Below, piece after piece: positions 1 through 9,318 of a stretch of 64,000 nt of DNA. Origin of the DNA: Microscillaceae bacterium (GTDB lineage Bacteria > Bacteroidota > Bacteroidia > Cytophagales > Microscillaceae); assembly GCA_011390205.1 (NCBI GenBank), contig JAABSX010000001.1:1-64000 (forward strand). The letters run 5' to 3'. Position 1 is the stretch's first letter. Each line of letters starts with the position of its first letter. Both the position numbers and the translations under genes were made by a program. The notes beneath the pieces are model-generated. The model saw only the letters and a program-made list of their open reading frames with translations, ran no database searches and was not told the DNA's origin.

Positions 1-1862
1 GGAGGCATACTCTCTAAAAAGCGATGGATTTTTCCACCACCTCTACTGATTGTTCCGCCACGCCCATGGAAAAAACAAAGCTCGATGCCGTGTCGGCGGG
101 CTACTTCGGTAAGGTTTTCCTCTGCCTTATAAATAGTCCATCTACTGGTCAGGATTCCGCCATCCTTGTTGCTATCACTGTAGCCCAGCATGACTTCTTG
201 TATAGATGTTTTATTGCTTATTTGTGCTTCTCGAACCGCAGGGTGAGTCAAAAAAGCCTCTAGTATCTCAGAGCCAGCCACCAAGTCATCAATCGTTTCT
301 AATAGTGGTACTACAGGTAGGTGCGTATCTTTCAGACCTACCTCTCTCAAAAACAGAAAAACAAGAAGTAAATCACTTAAACTGCGGGTCATGCTCACAA
401 TCACAGAACCAATGCCCTCTGCCCCGTGCAGGTCTATGTGTGCTTTGATTACTCTAAAATACCCCAGCACGTTGTCTGCCTCTGGGCCTGCTGCCGTTCC
501 AGCCACCAAAAAAGGTCGGTTACTGAGCAGTTCTTCATTGATGAAGGAAAGTCTTTTTTCTTCATCCCAGTCTGCATAGTCAGTATCTACATATCCCGAG
601 GCTTGGAGTATCTGGCTGATGGCTTTTTCGTGATAGGCACTGTTTTGTCTAATATCTAGTTTTGCCAAATGAAAACCAAAGCAGTCTAAGGAACGCTCAA
701 CGGGAAATAGGTATTTTTTATTGATTTGACTTGCCCCTAGATGCTTTAAAAGGTTTCTTAGCTTTTTTAAGGAAACCTTTAGTTCTTCTGGTCTGCGATA
801 ATAGCAATCTTCATCCAGTTCAAAACGCTCATGAATGGTATTATCCAGCCGTAAGATTAATAAGTTAATGTACTGACGCAAGGGTTCGGAGGGGTTACGC
901 TCTAGGGCTTTCTGTCCTGCTTCGCCTAGTTTCTCGGCACTTGCCTTTAAATCAGTAAGAAAATCCGAGGGGATTTTATTTAGGTATGCAGAGAGGCTGA
1001 GTTCTTTGGCCAACTGTAATAGCTTTTTTCTGACAATCTTCAATGCAGACTGCCGATGTAGCTTTAAAGTAGAAGCTGTAAACTCAGGCGTAACATAGGG
1101 GTGTCCGTCTCTATCTCCACCGACCCAACTGCCAAATTCTAGTTTGGGAAATTGTGCTGGGCTTTCCAATAGTTTTTCAGAAAAGCCCGCATATTTCCAA
1201 GCCTCCTGTAAACGTTGGTCGGTGAGGTGTAATACTTCTGGGAACACATTTTCAAAGTAGTGCATCACATTGCTGCGTTCATCCTCTAACCTTGGCTTTT
1301 GTAGGTAAATCTCTCCTGTACGCCACCAACGTTCTAGCAAACTTTTGATGTCTTGCTTGATGATGCCACGCTCTGAATTAGACCAAAGTGGATTTTCGTT
1401 TTTTACCAATAGAACATAGAGCTCTCTGTGAATGTCTAATACTGTCAAGCGTTTTGCCTCTGAGGGGTGTGCTGTGAGCACAGGCATAGCCCTGATTTTG
1501 GGCAATATTGCTGCGATTTCTTGCTCTTTGATTCCAGAATTCTTCCACAATGTGAGGGTTTCTCCCCAAGAGCCACGGATGCTTTCTAAGCCAAACTTAT
1601 TTTCTTTTTTTCTGCGAATTTGAGTGGCGGCATTTTCTTCTACTGCATTGTGAAGTTCAAAACACATTCCGATAGCCTGTGCTACTTTTTCATCTGAAAT
1701 ACCATTGTGATTTATAGAGGGATGATGGTCTTCTAAGGGAATGATAGCAGCGACCTCTTCCTCGCCCAGTGATTGCAACATCTCCTTAAATATGGACATG
1801 AGAAAGGATAAATCCGTTTTGATTTTCTGTAATTCTTCGAGTTCAAGTTTTTTTTTCTCCAT
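1..1862 (-). CDS. ppc: Phosphoenolpyruvate carboxylase, 3' end outside window
   Basis: Carboxylates phosphoenolpyruvate to oxaloacetate, an anaplerotic cytosolic reaction. The frame is open from the ATG at 1862 to the left edge, giving about 620 residues of a family usually 850-930 long. Family signatures are in the right order: LTAHPSEAKR, with the catalytic His at residue 132, corresponding to E. coli H138; YSDSNKDGG; and FHGRGGTISRGGG around residues 598-610, whose second Arg (607) corresponds to E. coli R587. The first motif reads HPSE where most family members have HPTE, a conservative change. The last third, with the aspartate-binding C-terminus, is outside the window. It has its own upstream spacer and is followed upstream by cinA on the same strand. 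Family assignment is certain; no frameshift was seen. Confidence 0.95.
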   Translation of the reverse strand, partial: MEKKKLELEELQKIKTDLSFLMSIFKEMLQSLGEEEVAAIIPLEDHHPSINHNGISDEKVAQAIGMCFELHNAVEENAATQIRRKKENKFGLESIRGSWGETLTLWKNSGIKEQEIAAILPKIRAMPVLTAHPSEAKRLTVLDIHRELYVLLVKNENPLWSNSERGIIKQDIKSLLERWWRTGEIYLQKPRLEDERSNVMHYFENVFPEVLHLTDQRLQEAWKYAGFSEKLLESPAQFPKLEFGSWVGGDRDGHPYVTPEFTASTLKLHRQSALKIVRKKLLQLAKELSLSAYLNKIPSDFLTDLKASAEKLGEAGQKALERNPSEPLRQYINLLILRLDNTIHERFELDEDCYYRRPEELKVSLKKLRNLLKHLGASQINKKYLFPVERSLDCFGFHLAKLDIRQNSAYHEKAISQILQASGYVDTDYADWDEEKRLSFINEELLSNRPFLVAGTAAGPEADNVLGYFRVIKAHIDLHGAEGIGSVIVSMTRSLSDLLLVFLFLREVGLKDTHLPVVPLLETIDDLVAGSEILEAFLTHPAVREAQISNKTSIQEVMLGYSDSNKDGGILTSRWTIYKAEENLTEVARRHGIELCFFHGRGGTISRGGGKIHRFLESMP

Positions 1863-2010
1863 GATTGATTTTATAGGTTCATTATCCCAAATATAAGAAT
1901 ATATGTTTGAGTATCTAGCACAAGAAGTATTTTTCTGAGAAAGGTTCAAATACAACTACACGAAGAATACGTATGAGTGAACAGAAAAATCACTCTTCAT
2001 GCCATCTATA

Positions 2011-3258
2011 CTAAGCCTTCAGTTTTCTACGGATAAGGTCCAAGACAATGTAACTTGTCATTCGGATATTAATCAAGCGGTCATTGGTCAGAGAGAGTTT
2101 TCGGGTGGAGGTCTTGATGCCATCTGCATAAGCAATCCAGACTGTACCTACGGGTTTTTCGGGGCTTCCTCCGCCTGGGCCAGCCACGCCACTGCTTGCC
2201 ACACCGATGTCGGTATTGAGTTTTTTTCTGACTCCTTCTGCCATTTCTATGATGGTCTGTTCACTGACTGCCCCGTGTGTATCTAAGGTATCAGATTGTA
2301 CGCCTAACTGGCTCATTTTCACAGCATTGCTATAAGAAATAATGCCTCCTTCATAATAAGCCGAGCTGCCTGCTATTTTGGTGAAAAGATGCCCTATGAA
2401 GCCTCCTGTGCAGCTTTCTGCCGTAGAGATGGTTTTGCCTTGTGATTTGAGCAAATCACCCACGATAGACTCCAGCTCGTCTCGGTCATAGCCATAGACA
2501 TATTTTTGAATAAGTGGCACTACTTTCTGTACCTCTATTTCTACTTCTTCTTCTAGGCTTGCTTTGTCTGCTCCAGTGGCAGTGATTCGGAGTTTTACCT
2601 CACCCCAAGTAGGCAAGTAAGCCAGTTTCATATGCGGAGGAAGTGCATCTTCCCATTGTTCTATGACTTGTGAGAGCATAGATTCACCTGCACCGAAGGT
2701 TTTGATTACTTTATGGTAAATGACAGGTGTCTCAAAAAGACTTATGATTTTAGGGATGACCATTTCGTTCATCAGTATTTCCATTTCTTGGGGCACGCCA
2801 GGCATAGATACGACCGCCTTTCCCCCTTGCGCAAACCACATAGCGGGGGCAGTGCCAAGCCTGTTAAAAAGCACTTCACAGCTTTGAGGCATCAGGGCTT
2901 GGGTGCGGAGGTTACTGGGCAAAGCACGGTTTCTTTTTTCAAAATAATCCGTAATCATCTGCAATGCTTCGGGATGCTCTACGAGTTTTGTATTGAAATA
3001 TTTGGCGAGTGTCTTCTTGGTAATGTCATCTTTGGTAGGGCCTAGACCTCCCGTAAGCAGCACTACATCAGCCCTTTGCTGTGCTTCTTGGAGTGCTGTC
3101 AAGATTTCTTCCTCATCGTCAGAGATAGAGGTCATTCTTTTGACTTTGATACCGATTTGGTCAAGGGCTTGGCTCATGAAGCCCGAATTGGTGTCGGTAA
3201 TTTGTCCGTAGAGGATTTCATCCCCGATGGTGATAATTTCGGCAAAGATATTTTTCAT
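2011..3258 (-). CDS. cinA: CinA-family protein (MoCF-like domain plus NMN amidohydrolase domain)
   Basis: About 415 residues. The N-terminal half is a molybdopterin-binding-like (MoCF/MogA) domain beginning IITIGDEILYGQ, with GGLGPTKDDIT. The C-terminal half is the PncC-type domain, with STAESCTGGFIG and SSGVAGPGGGSPEKPVGTV. In characterised relatives the latter converts nicotinamide mononucleotide to nicotinic acid mononucleotide during NAD salvage, and the N-terminal part has ADP-ribose pyrophosphatase activity. The frame stays open to 3342, but the family starts at the ATG at 3258 (MKNIFAEIITIG). The longer version would overlap the upstream polyketide synthase, whose stop is only 16 nt away. 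That tight spacing suggests co-transcription with the synthase and aroA. No SD-like sequence precedes the start. Confidence 0.93.
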   Translation of the reverse strand: MKNIFAEIITIGDEILYGQITDTNSGFMSQALDQIGIKVKRMTSISDDEEEILTALQEAQQRADVVLLTGGLGPTKDDITKKTLAKYFNTKLVEHPEALQMITDYFEKRNRALPSNLRTQALMPQSCEVLFNRLGTAPAMWFAQGGKAVVSMPGVPQEMEILMNEMVIPKIISLFETPVIYHKVIKTFGAGESMLSQVIEQWEDALPPHMKLAYLPTWGEVKLRITATGADKASLEEEVEIEVQKVVPLIQKYVYGYDRDELESIVGDLLKSQGKTISTAESCTGGFIGHLFTKIAGSSAYYEGGIISYSNAVKMSQLGVQSDTLDTHGAVSEQTIIEMAEGVRKKLNTDIGVASSGVAGPGGGSPEKPVGTVWIAYADGIKTSTRKLSLTNDRLINIRMTSYIVLDLIRRKLKA

Positions 3259-3274
3259 GTCTGTTTGCAAGGGG

Positions 3275-4408
3275 TCAGATAGGTGATTTTGTGTTAAAAT
3301 GAACTGAAAGCAGGGCAGCTTCAAGGGTAAGCCCTGGCCCAAATGCCATGCTGAGTATTTTTTCTTGGTGATTGCTGCTTTGCATTCTTTCCCAAAGGTA
3401 TTTTAGTACAAATAAAATAGTAACGGATGACATATTGCCATAGTTACGCAGGGTTTGGTAGGCTGCTTTGTTTTGTTCTTTACTGATGTGTAGGCTAGAC
3501 TCAAGCACTTCTAAGATTTTGCGCCCTCCAGGGTGAATGGCAAAATGCTGAATACGCTCTAAGGGGAGGTTCATTTGCTGCAAAAGCTGCCCGATGACAG
3601 GGTGAACACCTTCTTCTAAAAAATCAGGAACATAAGAGCTGAGTCTCATAAGAAAGCCTGCATCGTGGATTCTCCACGCCATTTCTTTTTTTCCAGAGGG
3701 GATGAGCCCACATCTAAAATGCTCTAAGACAAAGCTTTTTTGGGCTTTTGAATTGGCTTCAAACAAGACAGCCCCTGCACCGTCTGCGAAAATAGCATTG
3801 GAGATAAGGTCATCATTTTCGGCAGATTTTTGTAGGTGCAGCGTGCAGAGTTCCACACCTACCATCAGCACCTTGGCATCGGGGTTGCTTTTGCAGATGG
3901 CATCTGACACTTTGAATGCATTGAAAGAGGCATAACAGCCCATAAAATTAATACAAGTACGCTGCACTGAGGGCTCAAGCCCTAGCTTTTCTATGAGTTC
4001 TATGTCTATGCCAGGGGCATACATCCCCGTACAACTGACCGCAATGAGGTGTGTGATGCTGCCCTTGTCAAATTGTTTTCCTTGATTTTGGCCTGCCTGT
4101 TCGATGCAGTTTTCGGCGGCAATTTGGGCATATTTGATGGCCTCTTGCTCATAGATTTGCATACGCCTCGAAGTGCTGGGAAACAAGTCATCTCCTTTTT
4201 TATAAAAATCTCCTGCATTGCCCAGTGCAAAATCTTCCAAGACAGAGTAGCGATATTTAATGGCACTGGCGCGGTAAATCACTTGAAGTTTTCGTGCCTC
4301 TTGGCTATTAAGGTCTAAGATACTTGCCATAAATTCTGCCGTTTCGCTTTGGGGCATTCTGACAGGAGGCACCGCCGTGGCAATGGCGATGATGTGTGTA
4401 TTTACCAT
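3275..4408 (-). CDS. Type III polyketide synthase (chalcone synthase-like)
   Basis: A 377-residue thiolase-fold condensing enzyme. The catalytic triad is visible: Cys158 in INFMGCYASFNAFK, His292 in FAIHPGG and Asn325 in NYGNMSS. These match chalcone synthase C164/H303/N336. The C-terminal loop reads AFGPGLTLEAALL, the hallmark GFGPG loop of type III PKS with the first Gly as Ala. Such enzymes extend acyl-CoA starters with malonyl-CoA to give pyrones, resorcinols or phloroglucinols; starter and product cannot be read from sequence. It lies 82 nt after aroA and 16 nt before cinA on the same strand. No methyltransferase, oxidase or other tailoring enzyme is adjacent, unlike most bacterial type III PKS loci. 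Family certain, product unknown. Confidence 0.9.
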   Translation of the reverse strand: MVNTHIIAIATAVPPVRMPQSETAEFMASILDLNSQEARKLQVIYRASAIKYRYSVLEDFALGNAGDFYKKGDDLFPSTSRRMQIYEQEAIKYAQIAAENCIEQAGQNQGKQFDKGSITHLIAVSCTGMYAPGIDIELIEKLGLEPSVQRTCINFMGCYASFNAFKVSDAICKSNPDAKVLMVGVELCTLHLQKSAENDDLISNAIFADGAGAVLFEANSKAQKSFVLEHFRCGLIPSGKKEMAWRIHDAGFLMRLSSYVPDFLEEGVHPVIGQLLQQMNLPLERIQHFAIHPGGRKILEVLESSLHISKEQNKAAYQTLRNYGNMSSVTILFVLKYLWERMQSSNHQEKILSMAFGPGLTLEAALLSVHFNTKSPI

Positions 4409-4490
4409 TTTATATAATTCAGATATTTTAATGCTATAATGCTGTAAGTTACCAAAAGGTTTGTGTGTTTCTATAAATTGGAAGGCTATC

Positions 4491-5762
4491 TTATCCTACC
4501 TGAAAGCCTGCCTGCTTTAAATCATCCCAAAAGCTAGGGTAAGACTTGTCTACTACACTCGGGTTTTGGATGATGAGCGGCTGCTTAAGTGCCAATGGAG
4601 CGAATGCCATCGCCATTCGGTGGTCATCATAAGTATCTATGGAGATGCGCTGCGTATTTTGTTTGGTAGGTAAGTTTGCCCATTCATCAAACTGCAAGCT
4701 CCAGTTAAGGTCAGTAATGGTTTCTTTGAGCTCTACGCCTATTTTGGCAAGTTCATTTTGGAGTGCCTTGATTCGGTCTGTTTCTTTGATTCGGAGGCTT
4801 TCGAGTCCTTTTGCCTGTATCGGTATTCTGAGGGCAGCGGCTGCCGTGATGATGGTTTGGGCAAGGTCAGGGCAGTTTGTGAAATCAATTTGAAGGGCTT
4901 GAGCCATAAAATGTGGGTCTTTGGAGAGTACAAGCCCTTCGGGTAGGAAGCGTGTCTGTACACCCAAGCCCCTCATCAAGAACTGTATGTGGCTATCTCC
5001 TTGCTGTGATTCAGGCCTGAGCCCTTTGAGGGTGATTTCGGCTTTGGGTGCAAGTGCCACGATGCTATACCAGTAACTTGCTGCAGACCAATCTGCCTCT
5101 ACCTCAAAAGCATTGGCTTGGTATGTTTGGGAGGGTATTTTGATGATATTCCCTTCCCATTGGTGTTGTATTCCGAAGTGCCTCATCTGTTGAAGTGTCA
5201 TCAGGATGTACGGTCTAGAGCCTATTTTGCCTGTGAGCTCTAGTGCCAGCCCTTGTGGGAGCAGGGGCGCTATCATGAGCAATGCTGAAATAAACTGACT
5301 GCTGATATCTCCCCTTATCTTGAGTTGGTTTTTTTTGGGGGTGAAGTTTTCTTGTGCTTTGATGCGTAGTGGCGGAAAGCCCTCTTTTTGGGTGTATTCT
5401 ATCTCAAAACCTATCTCACGTAGTGCTTCTACCAGAATACCAATGGGTCTTTGGCACATGCGTTCTGTGCCTGTGATTTCTTTATTTTGCTGTGTGATGG
5501 CTGCAAATGCTGTCAAAAAGCGCATTGTAGTGCCTGCATCAAGCACATCCCAAGTGCTTGCTTCTGTGCTGTGGAGTAGCCGCTGCATCGTCTGGCTGTC
5601 TCTTGCTTGTGAGATATTAGCGAGCTCGATGTGGCTTTTGCTTTGGTATTGGGCAAGGGCTTGTATAATAAGGGCACGGTTACACTCACTTTTGGAAAAA
5701 GGCAGTGAGATTTGTGCTTTGATGGTCTTGCTAGGGGCATTGATTTCTAAGAATTTCGTCAT
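4491..5762 (-). CDS. aroA: 3-phosphoshikimate 1-carboxyvinyltransferase (EPSP synthase)
   Basis: Penultimate step of the shikimate pathway: transfers enolpyruvyl from PEP to shikimate-3-phosphate. It is 423 residues long, normal for the family. Visible motifs are LPFSKSECNRALI, with Lys24, Ser25 and Arg29 matching E. coli K22/S23/R27; DAGTTMRFLTAF, the PEP-contact loop; RIKETDRIKAL, with the catalytic Glu; and DDHRMAMAFAPLAL. The loop position equal to E. coli Pro101 is Phe here, probably a lineage trait. It starts the aroA-PKS-cinA run and is divergent from the GT117-like gene across a 204-bp spacer. Confidence 0.96.
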   Translation of the reverse strand: MTKFLEINAPSKTIKAQISLPFSKSECNRALIIQALAQYQSKSHIELANISQARDSQTMQRLLHSTEASTWDVLDAGTTMRFLTAFAAITQQNKEITGTERMCQRPIGILVEALREIGFEIEYTQKEGFPPLRIKAQENFTPKKNQLKIRGDISSQFISALLMIAPLLPQGLALELTGKIGSRPYILMTLQQMRHFGIQHQWEGNIIKIPSQTYQANAFEVEADWSAASYWYSIVALAPKAEITLKGLRPESQQGDSHIQFLMRGLGVQTRFLPEGLVLSKDPHFMAQALQIDFTNCPDLAQTIITAAAALRIPIQAKGLESLRIKETDRIKALQNELAKIGVELKETITDLNWSLQFDEWANLPTKQNTQRISIDTYDDHRMAMAFAPLALKQPLIIQNPSVVDKSYPSFWDDLKQAGFQVG

Positions 5763-5903
5763 GTTTTATTAAGTTTTTGGGTAAATGCCAGTGTGTCATT
5801 GGTTTTGACAGAGAAAAAAAGAAGGCCAAATTACTGAAAATTCATCCTTTTGGCAGTATGTTCACTTAAAATTTACTGTAAAGTGTTAAAGTATTTTAAA
5901 AAA

Positions 5904-5935
5904 TTTAGTTAATCTCTTATTGTTCTTTATTTTCG
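5904..5935 (+). promoter_or_regulatory. Candidate Bacteroidota-type promoter for the GT117-like gene
   Basis: TTTAG at 5904 and TATTTTCG at 5928-5935 are separated by about 20 nt. This resembles the Bacteroidota -33 TTTG / -7 TAnnTTTG pattern with one mismatch in each box. The implied leader to the ATG at 5967 is about 30 nt. In such AT-rich DNA this can occur by chance. Confidence 0.3.
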
Positions 5936-5966
5936 CAACCTGTAACACCATACTAAGGAAAATACA

Positions 5967-8900
5967 ATGCGTAAGGAAAAAATAAGTGCAACAGCACAAA
6001 AGAGTATTAGCAACGAAACATCTCGTCTGAAATTCAAACAACTTAATAACCTTGTAGGTTGGGGAGTGTTTGCAATCGCCACTGTGGTCTATTTGATGAC
6101 TGTGGAGCGGACTGCCAGTTTTTGGGACTGTGGAGAGTTTATCGCCTGTTCGTATAAGCTAGAAGTGCCACACCCACCAGGTTCACCTTTTTACCTACTT
6201 TTTAACAGGGTTTTTTCTCTTTTGGCACATGATGTTTACCATGTTGCTTTTTGGATTAATGTATCTTCAGCTTTGTGCAGCTCGTTCAGTATTCTATTTT
6301 TGTTTTGGAGCATCACGATGCTAGGGGTCAAGCTTTTCCCTGAGCGCAGTATTAAGAACCTTACTGACAGTCAGATACTTACACTTTTAGGAGCTGGGAC
6401 AGTAGGTGCATTGGCATATACTTTTTCGGATTCGTTTTGGTTTTCGGCAGTAGAGGCGGAGGTCTATGCGATGTCTTCATTTTTCACGGCATTGGTCGTG
6501 TGGGCGATGCTAAAATGGGAGTTGATAGAAGACCCTGCAGCAGAGAATCGTTGGTTGATTATGATAGCCTACACAATGGGACTTTCGATAGGCGTTCACT
6601 TGCTCAACTTGGTAACTATCCCCGCACTTGGGTTGATATATTATTATAAAAAATACAAGCAGACTGATTTTTGGGGTGTAATGGCGACCTTGGCAGTCAG
6701 TGGAGTCATTGTGATGATTATCTTGGAAGGGGTTATCCCTGGTTTGCCGACTTTTGCAGGCAATTTTGAGATATTTTTCGTCAATACTTTAGGACTTTCT
6801 TTTGGAGTAGGGATTATTTTTATCTCTGTGCTGCTCATCGCTGCGCTTGTTTATGGGGTCTGGTATTCTCAAAAACAAGGAAAAGTAGTTTTAAACACAG
6901 CCCTGCTTTCTCTTACTTTTATTTTGATAGGTTATTCTTGTTATGCCATTGTGCTGATTAGGGCCAACTATAACCCACCCATCAATGAAAATGACCCTAG
7001 TGATATTATCAAATTTGTGTCATATCTTAAAAGGGAGCAATATGGTGATAGACCTTTGCTCTATGGGCCTTCATTTAATTCAGATGTGCAGCGAAACCAA
7101 GACGGAAGCCCTGTGCAGATAAGCAAAGGAAAGCTTTATAGAGTAAACCGTGAAAAAGGCATCTATGAAATCTACGATGAGCGTAAATCATACCTTTACG
7201 AAGACAACATGCTGCTTCCTCGTATTTATAGCCGCCAAGACAACCACAGAGAACTTTATTTGCAGAAAATATTCGGTGACCGAGTGCCGCCAGAAGACTA
7301 TAAGCCCAATATGGGCGATAACCTCAGTTTTATGTTTAGCCACCAACTAGGGCATATGTATTGGCGTTATTTTTTATGGAATTTTGCTGGGCGTGCAGGT
7401 GATTTTGAAGGAGCAGGTGCATTGACCCCTTTTGATTCTACGGCTGATTTGCCTGAGCCACTTGCCAATAATCCTGGCAGAAACCAGTATTATATGTTGC
7501 CACTTTTAATAGGACTCTTGGGCTTGTTTTATACCTATGTAAAAAGCAAACAGACCTTTTTTATCACTTCGTTGCTGTTTTTCTTGACTGGGCTTGCCTT
7601 GGTCATTTACCTTAACTCACCCCCTGTAGAGCCGCGTGAGCGTGATTATATTTATGTGGGCTCTTACTATGTATTTGCGATGTGGATAGGCATTGGAGTA
7701 ATGTACCTTGCCGAAGTATTGCAAGGGCTCTTAAAAAATGGACGAACCGCAGGGCTTGCTGCCACAGCCATTTGTTTGTCTGTGCCAGTGATTATGGCAG
7801 TAGAAAACTGGGATGACCACGACCGCTCTAACCGCTATCACTCTGTGGACTCCGCCAAAAACTTGCTGAACTCTTGCGCCCCCAATGCCATTTTGTTTAC
7901 AGGAGGTGATAATGACACCTTCCCACTTTGGTACGTGCAAGAGGTGGAAGGCTTCCGCACCGATGTAAGGGTCTGTAACCTGAGCTTGTTGGGCACAGAT
8001 TGGTACATAGACCAAATGCAAAGACAAGTCTATGAATCAGCACCCTTGCCTATTTCTTTGCCCAAAGAGCAGTATTATCAAGGCACAAATGACCAGATAC
8101 TCTATCCACCGTCTTGGAGAATTACACCTAATCTCTCTCAAAAAGAACTACAAGCCCTAGACAAGCAAGGAATGGACTTGGCAGGATATATCAAACTCGT
8201 GGCACAAGGAGACCGCCGCATCAAAGCCGTAGCACCTGGTGCAGAGGCCGAAGAGCTGACCATCTTCCCGACTAAGAAAATGGTACTCAAAGTAGATATC
8301 GAGAAGGTCAAAAAAATGAACTTTGTGCCCAAAGATAGAATAGACTCCCTCAAAGAATTTATCGCTTGGGATATCCAACGCAATGATTTGTATAAAAGTG
8401 ATTTGATGATTCTGGATATGATAGCCACCAATGAATGGAAAAGACCCATTTATTTCTCTACGACACTTGCCAACTCTAGCTACTTAAACCTCAAAGAATT
8501 TATGCAGCGTGAAGGCTTGACATTCAGGCTGATGCCTTTCAAGGTAGAGGGTGCTTCACAGGGCTTTGTAAATTCAGACCTGATGTACAAAAATTTACTA
8601 GAAAATTTCTTCTGGAGAGAGCTAGATAACCCCAACACATATTATGATGAAAATTATCAACGCTTCACGATTAACCTCAGAAATGCCTTCGCCAAACTGG
8701 CAGAGCAACTTTTGAGAGAAGGAAAAGAAGATAAAGCCAAAAAAGCCATTATGTTTTGTTTGGAAAAAATGCCCGACAATGTCATTCCTTATGATGTCTA
8801 TACCACACAGTTTATAGATATTTTATTCGCACTCGGTGAAGATAAAAAAGCAATGGAAATAGCCCAGAAAATGGCAAAAAGAGCCGATGAACTGCTGGAG

Positions 8901-9059
8901 TATTACCTCGCTCAAGAAAAAGTAAACGAAATGGAGATGTCCACCAACTTTGCGATATTGAGTCAGGTATCTTCTGCCTTAGAGCGTGCTGGCAAAGAAA
9001 AAGAAGCCAATAAATACAAAGCCATCTTAGACAGACATTATACCAAGATAGCCCCTTGA
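5967..9059 (+). CDS. GT117-like (DUF2723) polytopic membrane glycosyltransferase
   Basis: A 1030-residue membrane protein. The N-terminal half carries many hydrophobic helices (about 30-360, then about 505-620). The DUF2723 signature is at residues 48-80: RTASFWDCGEF, then PHPPGSPFYLLFNR. The acidic residues Asp54 and Glu57 sit in the first outer loop after TM1, where GT-C glycosyltransferases such as protein O-mannosyltransferases place their catalytic Asp. A second landmark is PVEPRERDYIYVGSYY. The C-terminal 400 residues are soluble, with a helical, TPR-like end (about 880-1030). NCBI names this family glycosyltransferase family 117; the acceptor is not known to me. It is monocistronic, with a candidate promoter upstream and a strong terminator 30 nt downstream. 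Confidence 0.88.
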   Translation: MRKEKISATAQKSISNETSRLKFKQLNNLVGWGVFAIATVVYLMTVERTASFWDCGEFIACSYKLEVPHPPGSPFYLLFNRVFSLLAHDVYHVAFWINVSSALCSSFSILFLFWSITMLGVKLFPERSIKNLTDSQILTLLGAGTVGALAYTFSDSFWFSAVEAEVYAMSSFFTALVVWAMLKWELIEDPAAENRWLIMIAYTMGLSIGVHLLNLVTIPALGLIYYYKKYKQTDFWGVMATLAVSGVIVMIILEGVIPGLPTFAGNFEIFFVNTLGLSFGVGIIFISVLLIAALVYGVWYSQKQGKVVLNTALLSLTFILIGYSCYAIVLIRANYNPPINENDPSDIIKFVSYLKREQYGDRPLLYGPSFNSDVQRNQDGSPVQISKGKLYRVNREKGIYEIYDERKSYLYEDNMLLPRIYSRQDNHRELYLQKIFGDRVPPEDYKPNMGDNLSFMFSHQLGHMYWRYFLWNFAGRAGDFEGAGALTPFDSTADLPEPLANNPGRNQYYMLPLLIGLLGLFYTYVKSKQTFFITSLLFFLTGLALVIYLNSPPVEPRERDYIYVGSYYVFAMWIGIGVMYLAEVLQGLLKNGRTAGLAATAICLSVPVIMAVENWDDHDRSNRYHSVDSAKNLLNSCAPNAILFTGGDNDTFPLWYVQEVEGFRTDVRVCNLSLLGTDWYIDQMQRQVYESAPLPISLPKEQYYQGTNDQILYPPSWRITPNLSQKELQALDKQGMDLAGYIKLVAQGDRRIKAVAPGAEAEELTIFPTKKMVLKVDIEKVKKMNFVPKDRIDSLKEFIAWDIQRNDLYKSDLMILDMIATNEWKRPIYFSTTLANSSYLNLKEFMQREGLTFRLMPFKVEGASQGFVNSDLMYKNLLENFFWRELDNPNTYYDENYQRFTINLRNAFAKLAEQLLREGKEDKAKKAIMFCLEKMPDNVIPYDVYTTQFIDILFALGEDKKAMEIAQKMAKRADELLEYYLAQEKVNEMEMSTNFAILSQVSSALERAGKEKEANKYKAILDRHYTKIAP

Positions 9060-9090
9060 TTTTTAGAAAATAATACAACTCTTAAGATAA

Positions 9091-9128
9091 AAAGAGGCTA
9101 CCCATATCTTGGGTAGCCTCTTTTTATT
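9091..9128 (+). terminator. Rho-independent terminator after the GT117-like gene
   Basis: A perfect 14-bp stem (AAAGAGGCTACCCA, with its complement) and a 5-nt loop are followed by a T tract. It begins about 30 nt after the stop codon at 9059. Confidence 0.9.
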
Positions 9129-9318
9129 TTTACCTTGCCCTTGTCTTTGATAGGAGAAGTAAAATCGTTTTTTATTGGAATAGATTTAATGCAGATTTCT
9201 ATTTTTTGCTTAAGTTTGTGCCCGTGATTGGTCTCAAATAGGAAAGCAAGCCCTGTTCTTGGTTTATGTAGGTTATGAAAAGAGGCCCCTAATTGTTTAA
9301 AAATTTAATTTTTTTAAG

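Noticed and set aside
3258-3342. N-terminal extension of cinA to the upstream ATG
   Set aside because: The added residues overlap the polyketide synthase gene and do not match the family, which starts at 3258.
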